Positions 42,700 through 55,259 of a stretch of DNA of 64,000 nt are shown here, in pieces. How positions within the stretch are numbered: position 1 is the stretch's first letter; each line of letters starts with the position of its first letter. A program made the translations under genes and the position numbers. Source of the stretch: Cristatella mucedo (Eukaryota; Bryozoa; Phylactolaemata; Cristatellidae); assembly GCA_009760855.2 (NCBI GenBank), contig WPIO01000038.1, forward strand, positions 1,726,001 to 1,790,000, written 5' to 3'. Under the pieces are notes generated by a model, which was not told the origin of the DNA, made no database searches, and saw only the letters and a program-made list of their open reading frames with translations.

Positions 42700-42975
42700 T
42701 CATCGCCCTAGCCCTGCTACATCTATCAGCCCAGCCCTGCTACATCTGTCAGCCTAGCCCCGCTAGATCTAGATCTACGCTACATCTGTCAGCCTAGCCC
42801 TGCTACATCGACATTTATGCTACATCTATCAGCCTAGCCCTGCTACATCTACATCTATGCTACATCTATCAACCTAGCCCTGCTACATCTACATCTATGT
42901 TACATATATCAGCCTAGCCCTGCTACATCTACATCTATGCTACATCTATCAGCCTAGCCCCGCTACATCTGTCAG
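42700..42975 (+). repeat. Minisatellite within LINE-B RT catalytic region
   Basis: About eight units built from GCCTAGCCCTGCTACATCT and CATCTATGCTACATCTATCA. The ends join normal LINE-B sequence exactly before GCTGCCTTCAACACAG (the AAFDT-coding segment), so the array is an expansion of RT coding sequence. Confidence 0.85.
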
Positions 42976-44330
42976 CTGCCTTCAACACAGCTGACCCGGT
43001 AATCCTACTTGAATGATTGAAAGCAATGATCGGTCTGGCAGAAGAGGCTCCAGCGTGATTCAAATGGTATTTGTCTGATTGTGTTATCCATGTCGTTTGG
43101 AGGTCAGGTCTCATCCACCAGACTAGTCACCAGTGGAGTTTCACAGGGTTCCACCCCCGGTATTTTTCTGTTCTTTATTTATACTGATCCTCTGGGTAAA
43201 GCGACTCGGGGCTATGGAATCGCTATGACTTTCATGCTGACGAATGGAATCGCTATGACATTCATGCTGCCGATACTTAGCTGTATTTGTCGTCCAAACC
43301 GTTGAAATCTCGTGCAGCGATTGGGAAACTAAATGTTTGACTTCCGGACATTCAATCCTGGATATCAACAAATTTCCTTGAACTTAACGATGGTAAAAAT
43401 CAACTGCTACTCATATGACACCCCAAGCATGTGACTGGACGAGAGTATTTTGCTCTTTAAATAGATGACACTTGTGACTTCACAATGTGCTCGGAATTGA
43501 GGTGTCGTCTTTGACAGCCGCCTACATTTTGAAATTTTCATAAAGAAGGCTGCCTCAACAGCTAGCCACCACTTCCGATCCCTATCTAAGATTAGCTAGG
43601 GGCTGCCTACTACGGTAACTTGCTTACACAGAATTTAACTAGCTCCCTGGTTATGTCTTCTCGGCTGGATTATTGCAGCTACATTTTGACTGGGCTACCA
43701 AAGAAGCCATTAACCCAGTGCAGCTGGTGATGAATATGGCTGCAAGGCTAGTTAAAACTCCCAGAGTTTTGATTGCACGTCTCCTTTGCTGAAGGAGCTT
43801 CGATCATTTCCGCTTGACCGGAGCAGCTACGATTAGAGTTCTTACGCTGACCCACAAGGCCCAGGACGGCTTGGCTCCTTCATAACTAGCTAAACTGCTA
43901 CTGAGGAGTTTCAGCCTCTCGGGCCCAAATCATCCTTTACAGAAAGTAAATTAACTGTTCCATTCCTGCACTTAATGACCGTTGGCGACAGAAGGTTTTT
44001 TCCCTGCAGGTCCTATACTGTGGAAATCACTTCCACAATTCTTTCTCTACATCATCTACTCTCCTGCTGTTGACTACAGCACATCCTTGTCAGCCATCCT
44101 GAGCTGCTACTTCCATGCTACTCACTGCCTCAAAAGCCCTCCTTACTCAGCTACGCTTCTTACTTTCTCTTTGCTGCGTGAGATTAAGTCTGTCGGCTAC
44201 CGAATGCGTATTGAAAGCCGCTTAGGCTCTGTGTCCGCTATTAAAGAAAGATGCTCTCCTGTTTGACGCCCATATAGTCTTTGTGGCTTTGCGGGTTTGT
44301 GGAGCTGCGATGGATATACATCGCATTACA

Positions 44331-45449
44331 TGATCTAAGCGAGAGAAAGACTTTCTGGCATAATCATCATAATCATCATAGTCATGATCATCATAAGAGT
44401 CACTCTTAGAAGTGTCAAACTACGTAAGCTCTATGCTAAGCCGTTGCAGCAAGCCATGCAGCCGTTGCAGCTGCTCTCACTTAGGACGTCACTAAGTATG
44501 TTAAGAGTTTAATGCTACTTTGCTGCTTGTTATTGACTTCGACAATGCGGCAAAGCAGAAGGAACCAATAAGCTTCTCCTGCTTGAGTCACCTGTTCTTG
44601 GAGGCCAGAAGGCTCCTTCAGAGGGAACGCGCCTCTAGAGCGAACTCAGAGAACGCTGGTGGCCATGCTTTTTAAAGCAGTACTGCCTGGAGCAGCTGCA
44701 CCGAAGGCCACCGTCATGGTGATTCGACGGCAGACCAGCTGATAAATTGCCAGTCGGCAGCAGATGGCAGCCTACTCCCATATTCAGTGCTTGAAGCGGC
44801 TCTGATATTGACGTCATCCTGTGGTATTTCCCAGGCGCTAGCTCTAGCACTTCGTTCCACGACGACAGAGAGTGGGCACCGGCACCCCCAAGGAAGATTC
44901 TCACAGCAGAGTGAAGCTCCAATTTTTCATCCAAAAAGAGCCACATGTTTGCATTCACCGATGAAGAATCGCTGCTCAAAAAGAGATGTGCACCTCGTTT
45001 TTCAATAGTGCAGCATATTAATTCAATAGTACAGCATAAATATTCTTTTTCCTCACTATCCCTCTCCACCCCTTGTTAACTAGCTCTGATCTACCAATAT
45101 AACTATCCTTACTTTATAAATAGTTCATTCTTTCGTTTTCAAAGTTTCTCAAGATGTAACTCCAAGACCAGACTGGAACTTACTAGCAAGGTTTGAAGTT
45201 TCAATATATGAGTGCAGCTGATCTGCCACGACTGCCAGCACTTCGTGAGAGTGCATAAACTTCGACCCCGGCTGGAGAGGGCAGATTTCTCACCGTCTTG
45301 CTACAGGCTCCTAGCTACGTCATTAGGTGCTACGAATTCACGACCCAGCTCATGCGTTAATATCGCACACCAGCAAACCGATTTCTAAAAGGCCAGCTAT
45401 AGATGTGGCTAAAGCTTTCGCTGCTTTTTTGTAGCTCTAAGAATGAGGC
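44331..45449. other. Unassigned sequence
   Basis: Contains a short CATCATAAT simple repeat near 44365; no gene recognised. Confidence 0.45.
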
Positions 45450-46500
45450 TGCTGAATCAGCCTAGAAGACTACGGTAGCCTGTTTTCCGGGTGGCTCGAT
45501 GTCTCGTTTTGCTCATACCGTGGTGAATGAGAACCGCCGCGTAGGCACCCTGCCTAAGCCGATTGAACTCGAGCTTGGGCGCCTGACCACGACATGGCCT
45601 CAGTACGATGGTGCTGCAGTCGTGCAACTGCCGGCCGGGCCGACCTCCGCTAAGCGAGGAGTCAGCTGATGGTTCGCCTCTTGTAGTCATTCGCTCGGCT
45701 CTTAGCTGCCGCCAAGAGGCATCTAGCGGCGCTCGAGGCCTTGACCTCGCGCGTCCTCGCGCTCTCGCCCACACCGCAGCCGTCAAAATCTGAAGCGCGC
45801 TGAGAATGTCGAGGTCAAAGGCTGGGCGCTTGACCTCCGATGGGCGCCAGTTATCGCGACACTAGCTACCTGCGGTCCCATTCGTGAACATTTTCCACCT
45901 TCTGAGACATGTCTTTCAGCCACCAAATGACCAGGCGGTAGAGGTTGCAGATGATTCCCGCAGACCTCAAGCCGACTCTTTCATTTGCAATTGGCCGCTG
46001 CCTGAGCACAAGCTCGTCGCGAGCCGATGCACTTTCTGGCCGCAGTAGCTAGCGAGCCGTGGTGCAACCCCGTGACTAAGCGGAGGCTAAAGGTTCGACC
46101 ACGCGAGGAAGAATGACCGGAAGAAGCAATGACGTCAATGCTCTCGAGCTCGCAATCCCGCGCCAATGGTGGCTTGAGCGTCGCGTGTGCCCGTCGAGGC
46201 GGCTGCCGCCAGAGGAGCAAGACTATCGTCGCTCGGTTGCAAACGCCATCCAGGGAAAACCCGCTCTCGTTAGGAGCACGGGCAAGCGACGTATTCAGCT
46301 AGCGTTCTTCACTTGCCCAGCCGCTGCGGGCGCGGCTGCCGTCTGCTGGTCTGTTGGCTGCAGATGCGCTCCAACTAATTCCTACAGCCCACTCTCGGAG
46401 CCTTATTTTGCCGACAGCGAATTGAATAGCCACGACTTGGCATTACGACTCTGCGGAACGGAGTCGGGGTAGTACCCCATCATTTCGCCGAAGCAGTAAA
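45450..46500. other. GC/CpG-rich island, no gene resolved
   Basis: High G+C with many CG dinucleotides and competing short frames on both strands. Candidate promoter region of a host gene; I see no clear exon. Confidence 0.4.
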
Positions 46501-47899
46501 GACTAAAAGACGGCCAGTTTGGACAGATGATTTCATTTGCACACACGAATCCATGTAATTTGTTCTGAAACCTATTAAAGGTAACGAATGGACGCCACTC
46601 CTACTACTAATTGTGGCTACCCGCACAAACTATGGCATTAAATCTAAAATTCTCCATCTGTGTCCACGTACGATGGGTTTGCTAGCGTCAAAATGCTCAA
46701 CTAAATAATAACAATTCAATAGCACGGGTGACCTCAATTGTGAGCGTTCAATTTTCCCGGTAAATAATATTGAATGTGTGGGAAAAGTATTGATTAATCT
46801 AACTCATTCCATAGTACTTTTAATTTGCGTTTGTGTTTTATACTAAGCTCGTCGCCAGATGATGAGCATAATTTCTAAAGACTGTGAAACTCCATTCAAT
46901 GTTAATTAGCAGGCAAGCTTGCTACGTAGCTGTAATAATGACTTTATAATGACATTGTTTATAGCGTCCTTAGAGAACTATGTCGTTTTCTGGGAAGTTC
47001 ACATACTCGCTATACGTATAGCATCTTAAACATTAAATTAAATATATTAAATATATTATATACTAAAGTAACTATATTACATATTAAAGTAACTATTATA
47101 GTAACTAACCAGAACGTAACAAAACTTGCACATCTCATACTCTACCATAAGATAGATGACATTGACTTTAATATCGCACTTGGTGCTTGGTTTTAAACAA
47201 AATTAATTTGGGCGGCCAGTTTAAAACCGTTTAAGCCATTTGAAACCATTTTTTGTTTTGTATTGGTTTTTACTTATTTTCGAAGACACTCTACTCAGTT
47301 CTTTCATCTTACCTCTGGCTCTTACTTCTGTCCGGCGGCTCGTTTAGTTGAGTTCTTCTTCGAAAACTATTGTGCCCTCTTCAGGCAAGATTTATTCATC
47401 TAACTCACCGATGAGAACCCTTTCGGGTCCATCTCCAATATTCACACGTGCTAATTTATCAGCGAACGTTTCGGCGAAAAACCGTCAAGTTCGATCATAT
47501 CGAGGGGATTGGAGGGTGGCTTGGCGCGGCATTCCTACAATCCTTGCTGAAGGCTTCTTTTTACAACTGACTAGATGTTGCTTCATCTTTTGACATGAAT
47601 CCACACAAGTGGACGAACTATATAGGCATCAGCGCCGAGACAGCTTCAATCCTTCAGACTCAAACTTTTCGGAAAAATAGACAGATACATCGCTGGCAGG
47701 GCACCCACCTTTGTTCTTGTCTTGTTGCGCCATAGAGAGTGAGTAGCAGGGACGTCCTGTGCGAGGCAACGACTCACTGTGACGGGGTGTTTAAAACCAA
47801 TAAGACCGACGCTGATATTTGTTGGTTTAAAACCACAGATTTCAAACCAGGTTTCAAACAAACCATTCACTAGTCGCACTTTATCCGCTATATCCCTTG
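46501..47899. other. AT-rich unassigned sequence
   Basis: AT-rich near 47030-47110; short frames only. Confidence 0.45.
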
Positions 47900-48776
47900 A
47901 GTCCTAGCTTGCTGCACCGCCTTCTGATTCCTAAACTGCCGGGGAAACGGTTCGCGATGTAGTAGCTCGGAGCTACGTGCAGCCTTGGGCAACGGCGGAC
48001 TGCGATAGAGCAGGCTTGAGCTATGCGGAGGGCTGCGACTGCGTTGGCACGCCAGGCACAGTATCCTCAGCCCAGGCCTAGCGGCCTCGTCACCGCGCGA
48101 CGAGAGCTCGACGCGCGGCCGAAGACTGTTTTTCTCCGGTCGAGGCGCCTCGGAACGCCACCCGGGGGCCCGCCGCCGGGCGAGGCTCCTCCGGCCTTCG
48201 ACGAGCGCAGCGATCCTGAGCGCAGCACGTGACCCTGAGCGCAGCCTGAGCCGCTCAGCCGCTCAGCGACCCTGAGCACAGCGCGCACGCGGGGCCGCGC
48301 GCTGCTCTCGCGTGGCCCCGAGCAATCATCCCGCGTCGGCTCGACGGCGTCGCTGTCGGCCTCGCTCTGACGAGGACTGACTTCCGCTTTTCTGGTCGCG
48401 CCGCCCGCGCATCGCCCGCGATTGCAGCATTGAAAGTCCGTGCAGTCCGCCAACTGCCGCCCGCCCGTCCGCCCGTCCGTCCAATAGCCGGGCGACGACG
48501 TAGTCATTTCGCACGCCAAGCCCGATTGGCCAGCCCTATGCGGCGACAGCATTCGTCCGCTGAGTCAGCTCTCACTTTCTGTCTGTCTCACGTCTGGCGG
48601 CGGGCACGGCGCCCACGGCAGGAAGTGAGCCGGAACCGACGCCCGGCAGCCCGACGCCGGAACGGCGAGCCAGCCGCGCAGCCCACCCGCGGTCGGGTCG
48701 GCCGCTGCCTGGCCACGGATAGGCCCGGCTCCCGCGGCGCGACCACTTCCGGCTCCTCGAGACTCGGCTAGCTAGC
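47900..48776. other. GC/CpG-rich island, no gene resolved
   Basis: Dense CG dinucleotides, including short CCTGAGCGCAG tandem pieces at 48215-48275 and a (CCGTCCG) run near 48470. Ends abruptly at the LINE-A fragment. Possibly a 5' regulatory region. Confidence 0.4.
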
Positions 48777-49560
48777 TAGGCTTGGCTGTCGTGAGCGTGA
48801 CAGTCGCCACTTCGCACCCGCTTTTCGCCGACCTGCACTGGCTACCAGTCAAGCAACGGATCGACTTCAAGGTTTTGTCGCTCACTTTTAGGTCACTTCA
48901 TTCTTTGGCTCCAGCCTGTCTCTCAGGTCTACTCCCTCACCTGGCCAAGCATCGTACCACCCGCTTTTCGGAATCCAACAGTTTACCAATACCTCGTACA
49001 AACCTCGAATCCTTTGGAGACCGTGCATTTAGTTCGTATGCTCCCAAAGCCTGGAACTCCCTCCCAACCTGCGTCACAACTTCTCCTGACTTGACCACAT
49101 TTAAAAAAAAAACTTAAAAACCCACCTATTTAGGACAGCATTTAGTAGGGCCCTGTAATTCGTCCTGTATGTGATTATGCGTGCTGACACTGTGCATGCT
49201 GCTACTAACCACACTTGCATGCTGACCCTGTGCATGTCACCCCTAACCATGTTATTCATGTTGTTTATCAAGCATGATACCACTCACCATGCGATCACGT
49301 TTCCTTTGCAGCAAATGTAAAGCGCCTAGAAAAATACAAGCTGATTTAACAGCCTCTTTTTGTATAGCGATAGAAGAGCCTTGGCGGCTATCGCCACCGC
49401 TTGCATTGGCAATAAAGGATCGCCCACAGCAGGAAACGAACCCACGACCTCGGGACCGAAGTCGTGAAAAACAACATCCTTACCTAGCGCGCCATCCCGG
49501 CTCATCAATAAAGAGATTGAATTATCTGAGGGCGCTTTATCAGTGTATTATTATTATTAT
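48777..49560 (+). mobile_element. LINE-A 3' fragment with SINE-1 insertion
   Basis: A 111-residue frame (48782-49117) gives the C-terminal region: LHWLPVKQRIDFKVLSLTF, LLPHLAKHRTTRFSESNS. The 3' UTR follows, with a SINE-1 in reverse orientation at 49337-49507 inserted before the hairpin's second half; the tail (TTA)n lies at 49545-49562. Confidence 0.8.
49337..49507 (-). mobile_element. SINE-1 within LINE-A
   Basis: Reverse-oriented copy: minus-strand A box CGCGCTAGGTAAGG, B box GTGGGTTCG; body to GAGGCTGTTAAATCAGC. Splits the LINE-A 3' end. Confidence 0.8.
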
Positions 49561-49867
49561 TAATACTATTATTATTACTATTGCGCACAACTCCGCGGCT
49601 GCTCCTGTGTGCTGGCCGTTCGCGCCCGCCAGCCCACCGACACGCCGGACCGCCGGCGACAACGGCGGCGCGAATGCCGCTGTGACCGTCAGCGTCGCAG
49701 TTAAGTTTCGGCGGAAGTGCCGATGGGTAAAGGTGAAAAACTGCACCGACGTCGCTAGCGCTACTCCGCTCTCCACCTCCGGTAGCGGCGTTCGGGCAGT
49801 GAGCAGTCAGACCGCTCTCGCGGTCGGTGCCTTGGGCAGCCGGCGGCCGACTGAAATAAAAATAAAT

Positions 49868-50036
49868 CCAAGCTGGTTAAACAGCCTCTTTTGCATAGCG
49901 ACAAAAGAGCCTTTACGGCTATCACCACAGCTTGCAGTGGCGATGAAGGATCGCCGACCGCAGGAATCGAACCCACGATCTCGGGACCGAGGTCGTGAAA
50001 GCAGCCGCCTTACCTAGTGTGCCATCGCGGCTCACC
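49868..50036 (-). mobile_element. SINE-1
   Basis: Reverse-oriented copy with B box GTGGGTTCGATTCC and body to GAGGCTGTTTAACCAGC; set in a GC-rich island. Confidence 0.8.
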
Positions 50037-50324
50037 AAGAGGCTGCACCAAGCGGCAGACGCCTCGGCAATCGACGCCGGCGGCGGACTGCACTGCGACA
50101 GAGCTGCGCTTCCGACGCCATTTTGGGTTCGGAGAGCGTGCTCCCGCTCTTCTGAGGCCTTGAGTCTGGGGTTGCCCCAGCGCTGCGGCCGCGGCGCAGC
50201 CTCTGGCCTAATTCTCTCATTTTTTTCAAGTGCCAACAAGTTCTTACTGCCATGAGATCCGGTACAATGGAGCCAGCGGAGTCACTCCATCACCATTGGG
50301 CTTTTACGTATACTGCACACAGTA

Positions 50325-50425
50325 GCGGAAGCCAGGGGAGCAGGGGGCATGCCCCCCCCCCCTACAGCGAAGGGGGAGGGGGCACCGCCAGGAGACACTC
50401 CCTATGGCTACGCCCCCCTGACGAT
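50325..50425. mobile_element. GC-rich hairpin MITE-like fragment
   Basis: GTAGCGGAAGCCAGGGGAGC then AGGGGGCATGCCCCCC and later TATGGCTACGCCCCCC, i.e. a G-run/C-run palindrome flanked by GTAGCC-like inverted ends, a layout common in invertebrate MITEs. Confidence 0.35.
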
Positions 50426-50858
50426 TACGTCTTACTTCCAATTCTCGATAAGCAACCGCCAATGTCGTGTCGAGTGAACGCAGGTACTTGCGCTATAGCT
50501 TTTCATCGACGGTTGGTCTTGATCCTGTACGAAAATCGAGCAGCTTGCCGGTCGATTGCCCATGCGATAAAAATCCTGGCGGCTCCACATATGACAGTAC
50601 GCATCTCCTTATGCCATTACTGAAAATAAAGTAGCTCACGATTGTAATTGCTCGCGATTTATAAGTATATGTATGCACGAATCGCCAATTAACACTGCTG
50701 CCACGACCTACGATCTAGATTACTAAAACGATCTTTACCTGACCCTGATACATTCGAGCTTAGAGGGCGTGAAAAGAAGACAACCGGTAGGTAATGTTAT
50801 ATGTCTCAACTTCACCGGACGTTGGTTGTCTGACGTAGGCGTTGTAACCACGCCGCCT

Positions 50859-50859
<1 letters not shown>

Positions 50860-50948
<89 letters not shown>

Positions 50949-50950
50949 TA
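50860..50950. repeat. (TG)n microsatellite at LINE-B 3' end
   Basis: About 80 bp of uninterrupted TG, then TATGTGTGTATC joining the LINE-B end. Confidence 0.95.
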
Positions 50951-51070
50951 TCTCCGTCCGTAACTCCACAAAGTCATAAAGATCATATGGGTGTTACGCA
51001 GGAGAGATTTTTATAGTGCACTCACAGCCTAAGCGGCTTTCGGTACGCATTCGGTAGCCAACTCTCATAG
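50860..51070 (-). mobile_element. LINE-B 3' end stub with (CA)n tail
   Basis: About 120 bp of LINE-B 3' end (GTATCTCCGTCCGTAACTCC...AAAGTCATAAAGATCATATG...) ending near 51067. On the 3' side it runs directly into a perfect-looking (TG)n tract of about 80 bp at 50860-50940, in place of the ATTAC tail of other copies. Confidence 0.7.
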
Positions 51071-51371
51071 AATGAGTTTAGTCACGTCGTCGAACAAGCA
51101 ACGCCAGAATTCATTTTCGCTGAAGACCGCTAGCCCTCGAGCTTTGCAGCAACTGCTGTGTGACGCCATTCAAGAAAGCTTGCCCCAGCATCTCCAGGCG
51201 CTCAGCCATTCGTAAGCAAGGCCGTTCAGCGAAACAGGGGCAGAATTGAGGCAGATTGATGTTGCGTATCATGCGATAGCGTACTTCGCTGGCTATGCCC
51301 TGGCTCTTGGCAAGCTTTGCAAGGTGCTCGCACTTCGAGTGCTGCAGTAGGCAATACTTTGTTGCTCACAG

Positions 51372-51450
51372 GAAGCTGGGCGATAGCCGCTAAGGCTTCT
51401 CTGCAGCTACATAAATGAAGCTATTCGACCAGCTAACATTTATTTTACTT
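51372..51450 (+). mobile_element. SINE-1 3' fragment
   Basis: GCGATAGCCGCTAAGGCTTCT...CGACCAGCTAACATTTAT matches the family's 3' half. Confidence 0.5.
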
Positions 51451-51639
51451 AGTCTCGTTCCATCGCTCTCGGATTATTCTCTTTAGCTTGAATGCAATTA
51501 TATTAGTTAATATTTAACTGTCAAGTGATTAAATATTTCATTAGCGTCAACAGCTATTGGTGCTCACTCTCTTCGCATGCCGCTACAAAGTGGGCAACGA
51601 AGGCCAAGGCCACTGTTGGGCTAAGACATACGTAGATTA

Positions 51640-52640
51640 TGGCGCTCGCCTGCTGACGAGTGATAGAGCAGCGCTCTAAGCCTCAAACGAGGACGAGTTG
51701 ACATGACGGAATATGGAGAGGCCCTTCACAAGTATCCCTTGGGTTGAGAATTTGGCGAGCACCAGCAAGGCACAGCAATTGAAGCGGCCTCCTTTTTTCT
51801 GTCTCTCCTCGGCACCGCTAGTTACCGCGAGCAATCGGTCCACGTCGGTTGTTGCACCGTCAACTGAAGCCTTGGCTCCGACCGCGGCCATGCATCCGTC
51901 GCCGTCGGGATAGCTACGCTGCGCCGCCCGGTTTCTGGAACCAGGAACCTCTCGGCTGCCGATCGGTCTTGCGTCAGCCGCTGCTCATAGAGCGTCTTTA
52001 GCTAAAGTAGGCGGTCGCAAAGAAGCATGCTACTCTCCCCCTAATTAGCATAGGATGTCAATGAAATGGATTGGCGTGCGTCATTTCGACCGATTCCGTG
52101 CCGCCACTGGAGCGAGAGTGTAAGCCCTCACTCAGCTTCAGAATCTTTCTGGTAATCTTCCAGAACGGCGACGGGCAGCGACGGAGACGGGAAGCCGGAT
52201 AGACATGCTAGGCACCTGAGACGACGCCGTACGGCGGCGCCTACCTAACTGCACTTGCCTTTCCGCTCCTGTGCATGCAGCGCGGAGTTCATTTAATCCA
52301 GAACGCCTCCTTTAGTAGCACGAGCGGTCAGGGCGCGGCGGTCACCGCGATCGACGCAGTCCCACCGGAACAGAGATCGTTGACTTGCGCCTGGGTGATC
52401 CGAAGTGAATCTGTCCGGCTCATGCGGCGTCTGGCCGGCGACGGAGCCAGATAAGAGGACCGACGCGTTGTTCTTATTTTTAAAATTTGGATGCCACCCG
52501 CTTCCGTTCTAGTCACTAGCAACTTCGCATGTGAGGGCGAGATATCGGCTGGGCTACGGGACGCTGCGTCGCCGCTGCCGAGTACGGCGCCGCCTGGTCT
52601 CAGCCCACTGGGATAGAGTACTGCCCAAGGCAATGCTTTA
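51640..52640. other. GC/CpG-rich island, no gene resolved
   Basis: Several short frames; none with recognisable homology. Confidence 0.35.
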
Positions 52641-52644
52641 GTTC

Positions 52645-52735
52645 CCACTGCAAGTGATGTCGATATACGGCAAAGGCTCTTCTGCCGCTACATGTTTGTA
52701 CTGTATCTGTTAAATCAGCTAACTTTACTAGTGTT
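52645..52735 (+). mobile_element. SINE-1 3' fragment
   Basis: CACTGCAAGTGATGTCGATA, AAAGGCTCTTCTGCCGC, TTAAATCAGCTAAC; head missing. Confidence 0.55.
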
Positions 52736-53411
52736 GTGTTACTGTGTCTCCGGCTGTAGCAGCGCTAGTGGAGTCTCACGGAGACACGAAGACATGAGCG
52801 GGCGAACGTGAGCGGTGCACGAGACTCAATCCTTATTCCCCCCAGCGGTTACATATATAAGCTACGGGCTGACTCACCACAAATTATGGAGTGCGTCCGC
52901 GGTGAGCCACCATGGTGGGCCACGTGCCCACATCAAAGGCCACACCGAGCCAACCGCCCAAACGGCAGCCCACATCAAAGTCCGCACCGAGACAACCGAC
53001 CAACCACCCGGCGAGAGCGGGGCACACACCAGTGGCCGAGAAGCAACAGGCACACACAACACGATAAAAATAAACGATATATACGAAATATAGACGATAA
53101 AAAAAGGCTTTGGGAATATCAACAGGATCGTTGCGCGACTTAAGCGCAGATCAGCCAGGATGAGGTCGTCTCTCCTCGGAGAAACCTTGGCTGCGCCTTT
53201 CTGCAGTACTGCATGACCAATCGGAGAGAGCTTGAATTGTTGTGTAAGGTGGGATGGGCAGCCAGTCTGTCGTACCCATATGCGGCTACTACCTTGCGAA
53301 AGTCTTCCGAGCGAATGTCGTGTTTCCGACGTGCGTCGGACTACGGACGACGGCAATCTGCAATAGATAAAAACCTGCTGCCCTCGCACAACCATCTGCC
53401 ATCTCAGTGCT

Positions 53412-53970
53412 AATAATAATAATAATAATAATAATTCACTTGATAAAGCGCCCTCAGAGAACTTAATCTCTCTCTAGGCGCTTTACATTTGCTGTAAAGT
53501 GAAATGCAATTGAATGGTAAGTAAAATCATGCTTGAAAAAACAAACGAAATGAATAATATGGTTAGGGGTTACATGCACAGGGTCAGCATGCAAATGTGG
53601 TTAGTGGCAGCATGCACAGTGTCAGCACGCATAAGCACATCAAGGACGAATCACAGGGGCCCACTAAATGCTGTCCTAAATAGATGTGTTTTTAGGTTCC
53701 TTTTAAATGTGGTCAGATCAGGGGATGTTCTGACGCAGGTCGGGAGGAAGTTCCAGGCTTTGGGAGCATATGAACTAAATGCACGGTCTACAAAGGATTT
53801 AAGGTTTGTATGAGGTATTTCTAGACTGTTGGATTCCGAAAAGCAGGTGGTACGATGCTTAGTCTGATGGGGTAGTATATCTGACAGATAGGCTGGAGCC
53901 ATAGAATGAAGGGACCTAAAAGTGAGCGACAAAACCTTGAAGTCAATCCGTTGCTTGACTGGTAGCAAGT
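53412..53970 (-). mobile_element. LINE-A 3' fragment
   Basis: (AAT)n tail at 53412-53435, hairpin, 3' UTR and C-terminal coding frame 53651-53986 (VKQRIDFKVLSLTFRSLHS). Similar in sequence to the 15656 copy; 5' truncated at about 53970. Confidence 0.75.
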
Positions 53971-54913
53971 GCCTAATCGCTGTCAACGGTACGGGAGCTC
54001 GTTGTTATTGGCCGCGTCGGTTCTCATCCGCGCTCGCACTGGCCTAATTGATTAGCAACATTCCAAGGCATCGAGCAAAAGCCTGCACCAGTTCCAACGC
54101 GATGAGAACTGAGAACTGAGCTCTCGCTTGAGGCTCAACTGATTCTTACCTTGACCAACTTGAGCTATACCTGATTCATTTTGAGCCTCAAAGACCGAGC
54201 AACGGATTGATTATTAACTGTTAACTATTAACAATTATTAACTATTATTGACTAAGATCCGCGCTTGGAATTTTGACGCGTCTAAGGACGAGCTTCCTGG
54301 TCAGCCTGGAAGCTCGTCATGTAACATTTTCTGGTGCTGCTACCTAGCTTCTTCCATCATTCTAAGCCTTAAATTCGATTGGAGCTGAAGGAAATTTACT
54401 CATTTTTATCCCATTGTCCTATCATTTCTTGACTTCAAATGCACGCTTATTTAAAGAACCCGTTCTTCAATCCCCGGCTCGCCTCTCGCGCCCAAGGTTT
54501 TCGCGAGTTTTGTATTCTTGACGCGATTTAGACCTGATAGAACTGGTTGTTTTCAATTTTGTCTAATTTACTTGCATAAGAGCTTCAATAGGCATGAGCT
54601 TTGCCTTATCCTATGAAAGCTTTGGTGTTAACTACCCAACAGCAAAGCTTATAAAGTAGCAGACTAGCTTAACCAAATTTACTCCATTCACTTGAAACTT
54701 AGCTCCCAGCTCTTTTTTGCACTCCCAGAGTTTGAACTTCCAGGTCACGGCGATGGCAATTGCATATTAAATATTCTAATAATCTGACATCAAAGCACCA
54801 GGAAGAAGACTGGATTCAGGTCCTTTGAGGTAAGAAAAGAACGTGCGGAGTTCTCTTCCTGATTTCGATGAATACGTGCGAGATACCGTAGAGAACCTTG
54901 TGGCATGTGCGGC

Positions 54914-54916
<3 letters not shown>
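53971..54916. other. Unassigned sequence
   Basis: Short TTAACTATTAACAATTATTA-type repeat at 54215-54250; otherwise nothing recognised. Confidence 0.45.

Positions 54917-54998
<82 letters not shown>
54917..54998. repeat. (AG)n microsatellite
   Basis: About 82 bp, uninterrupted. Confidence 0.95.
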
Positions 54999-55002
<4 letters not shown>

Positions 55003-55259
55003 GCAGATTAAAATAAACACGGTGTTTGAACGATGCTGGCGAATCCAAATAAACAGCATCTGTCTGAGATATTTTATCTGGAACTTTAGACACTTTAGGC
55101 ACTTGGCTGCCTCTCATGGTCGCCTGCCTAAAAGACGACAATTATTGAGATACGGTGCGTTGCCGAAGAGACACTCTCGAGAAAATCTTAGCAACGATTG
55201 CCAACAAGCATGACAGGTATCGATTCCGACTAATAGAGATTTCAGAAACCTTAAGAGAA

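Larger units (their letters stand above)
42210..44330 (+). mobile_element. LINE-B copy, long but decayed, with internal minisatellite
   Basis: Homologous to the 19270 copy from its AAAGAGAGCTCGTC start region through the RT (FLFFIYTDPLGKATRG at about 43170) to the 3' end at about 44330 (CCCATATAGTCTTTGTGGCTTTG). Many frameshifts and stops. A minisatellite replaces the segment before the catalytic Asp motif at 42700-42975, and the 5' part carries a 64-bp tandem duplication. Confidence 0.75.

Noticed and set aside
42700-42975. CRISPR-like array
   Set aside because: Units are contiguous without unique spacers, and the host is eukaryotic; it is a minisatellite of LINE sequence.
49274-50017. 247-residue open frame
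   Set aside because: It runs through LINE-A tail, two SINE-1 copies and a GC-rich stretch, so it is a chance composite.
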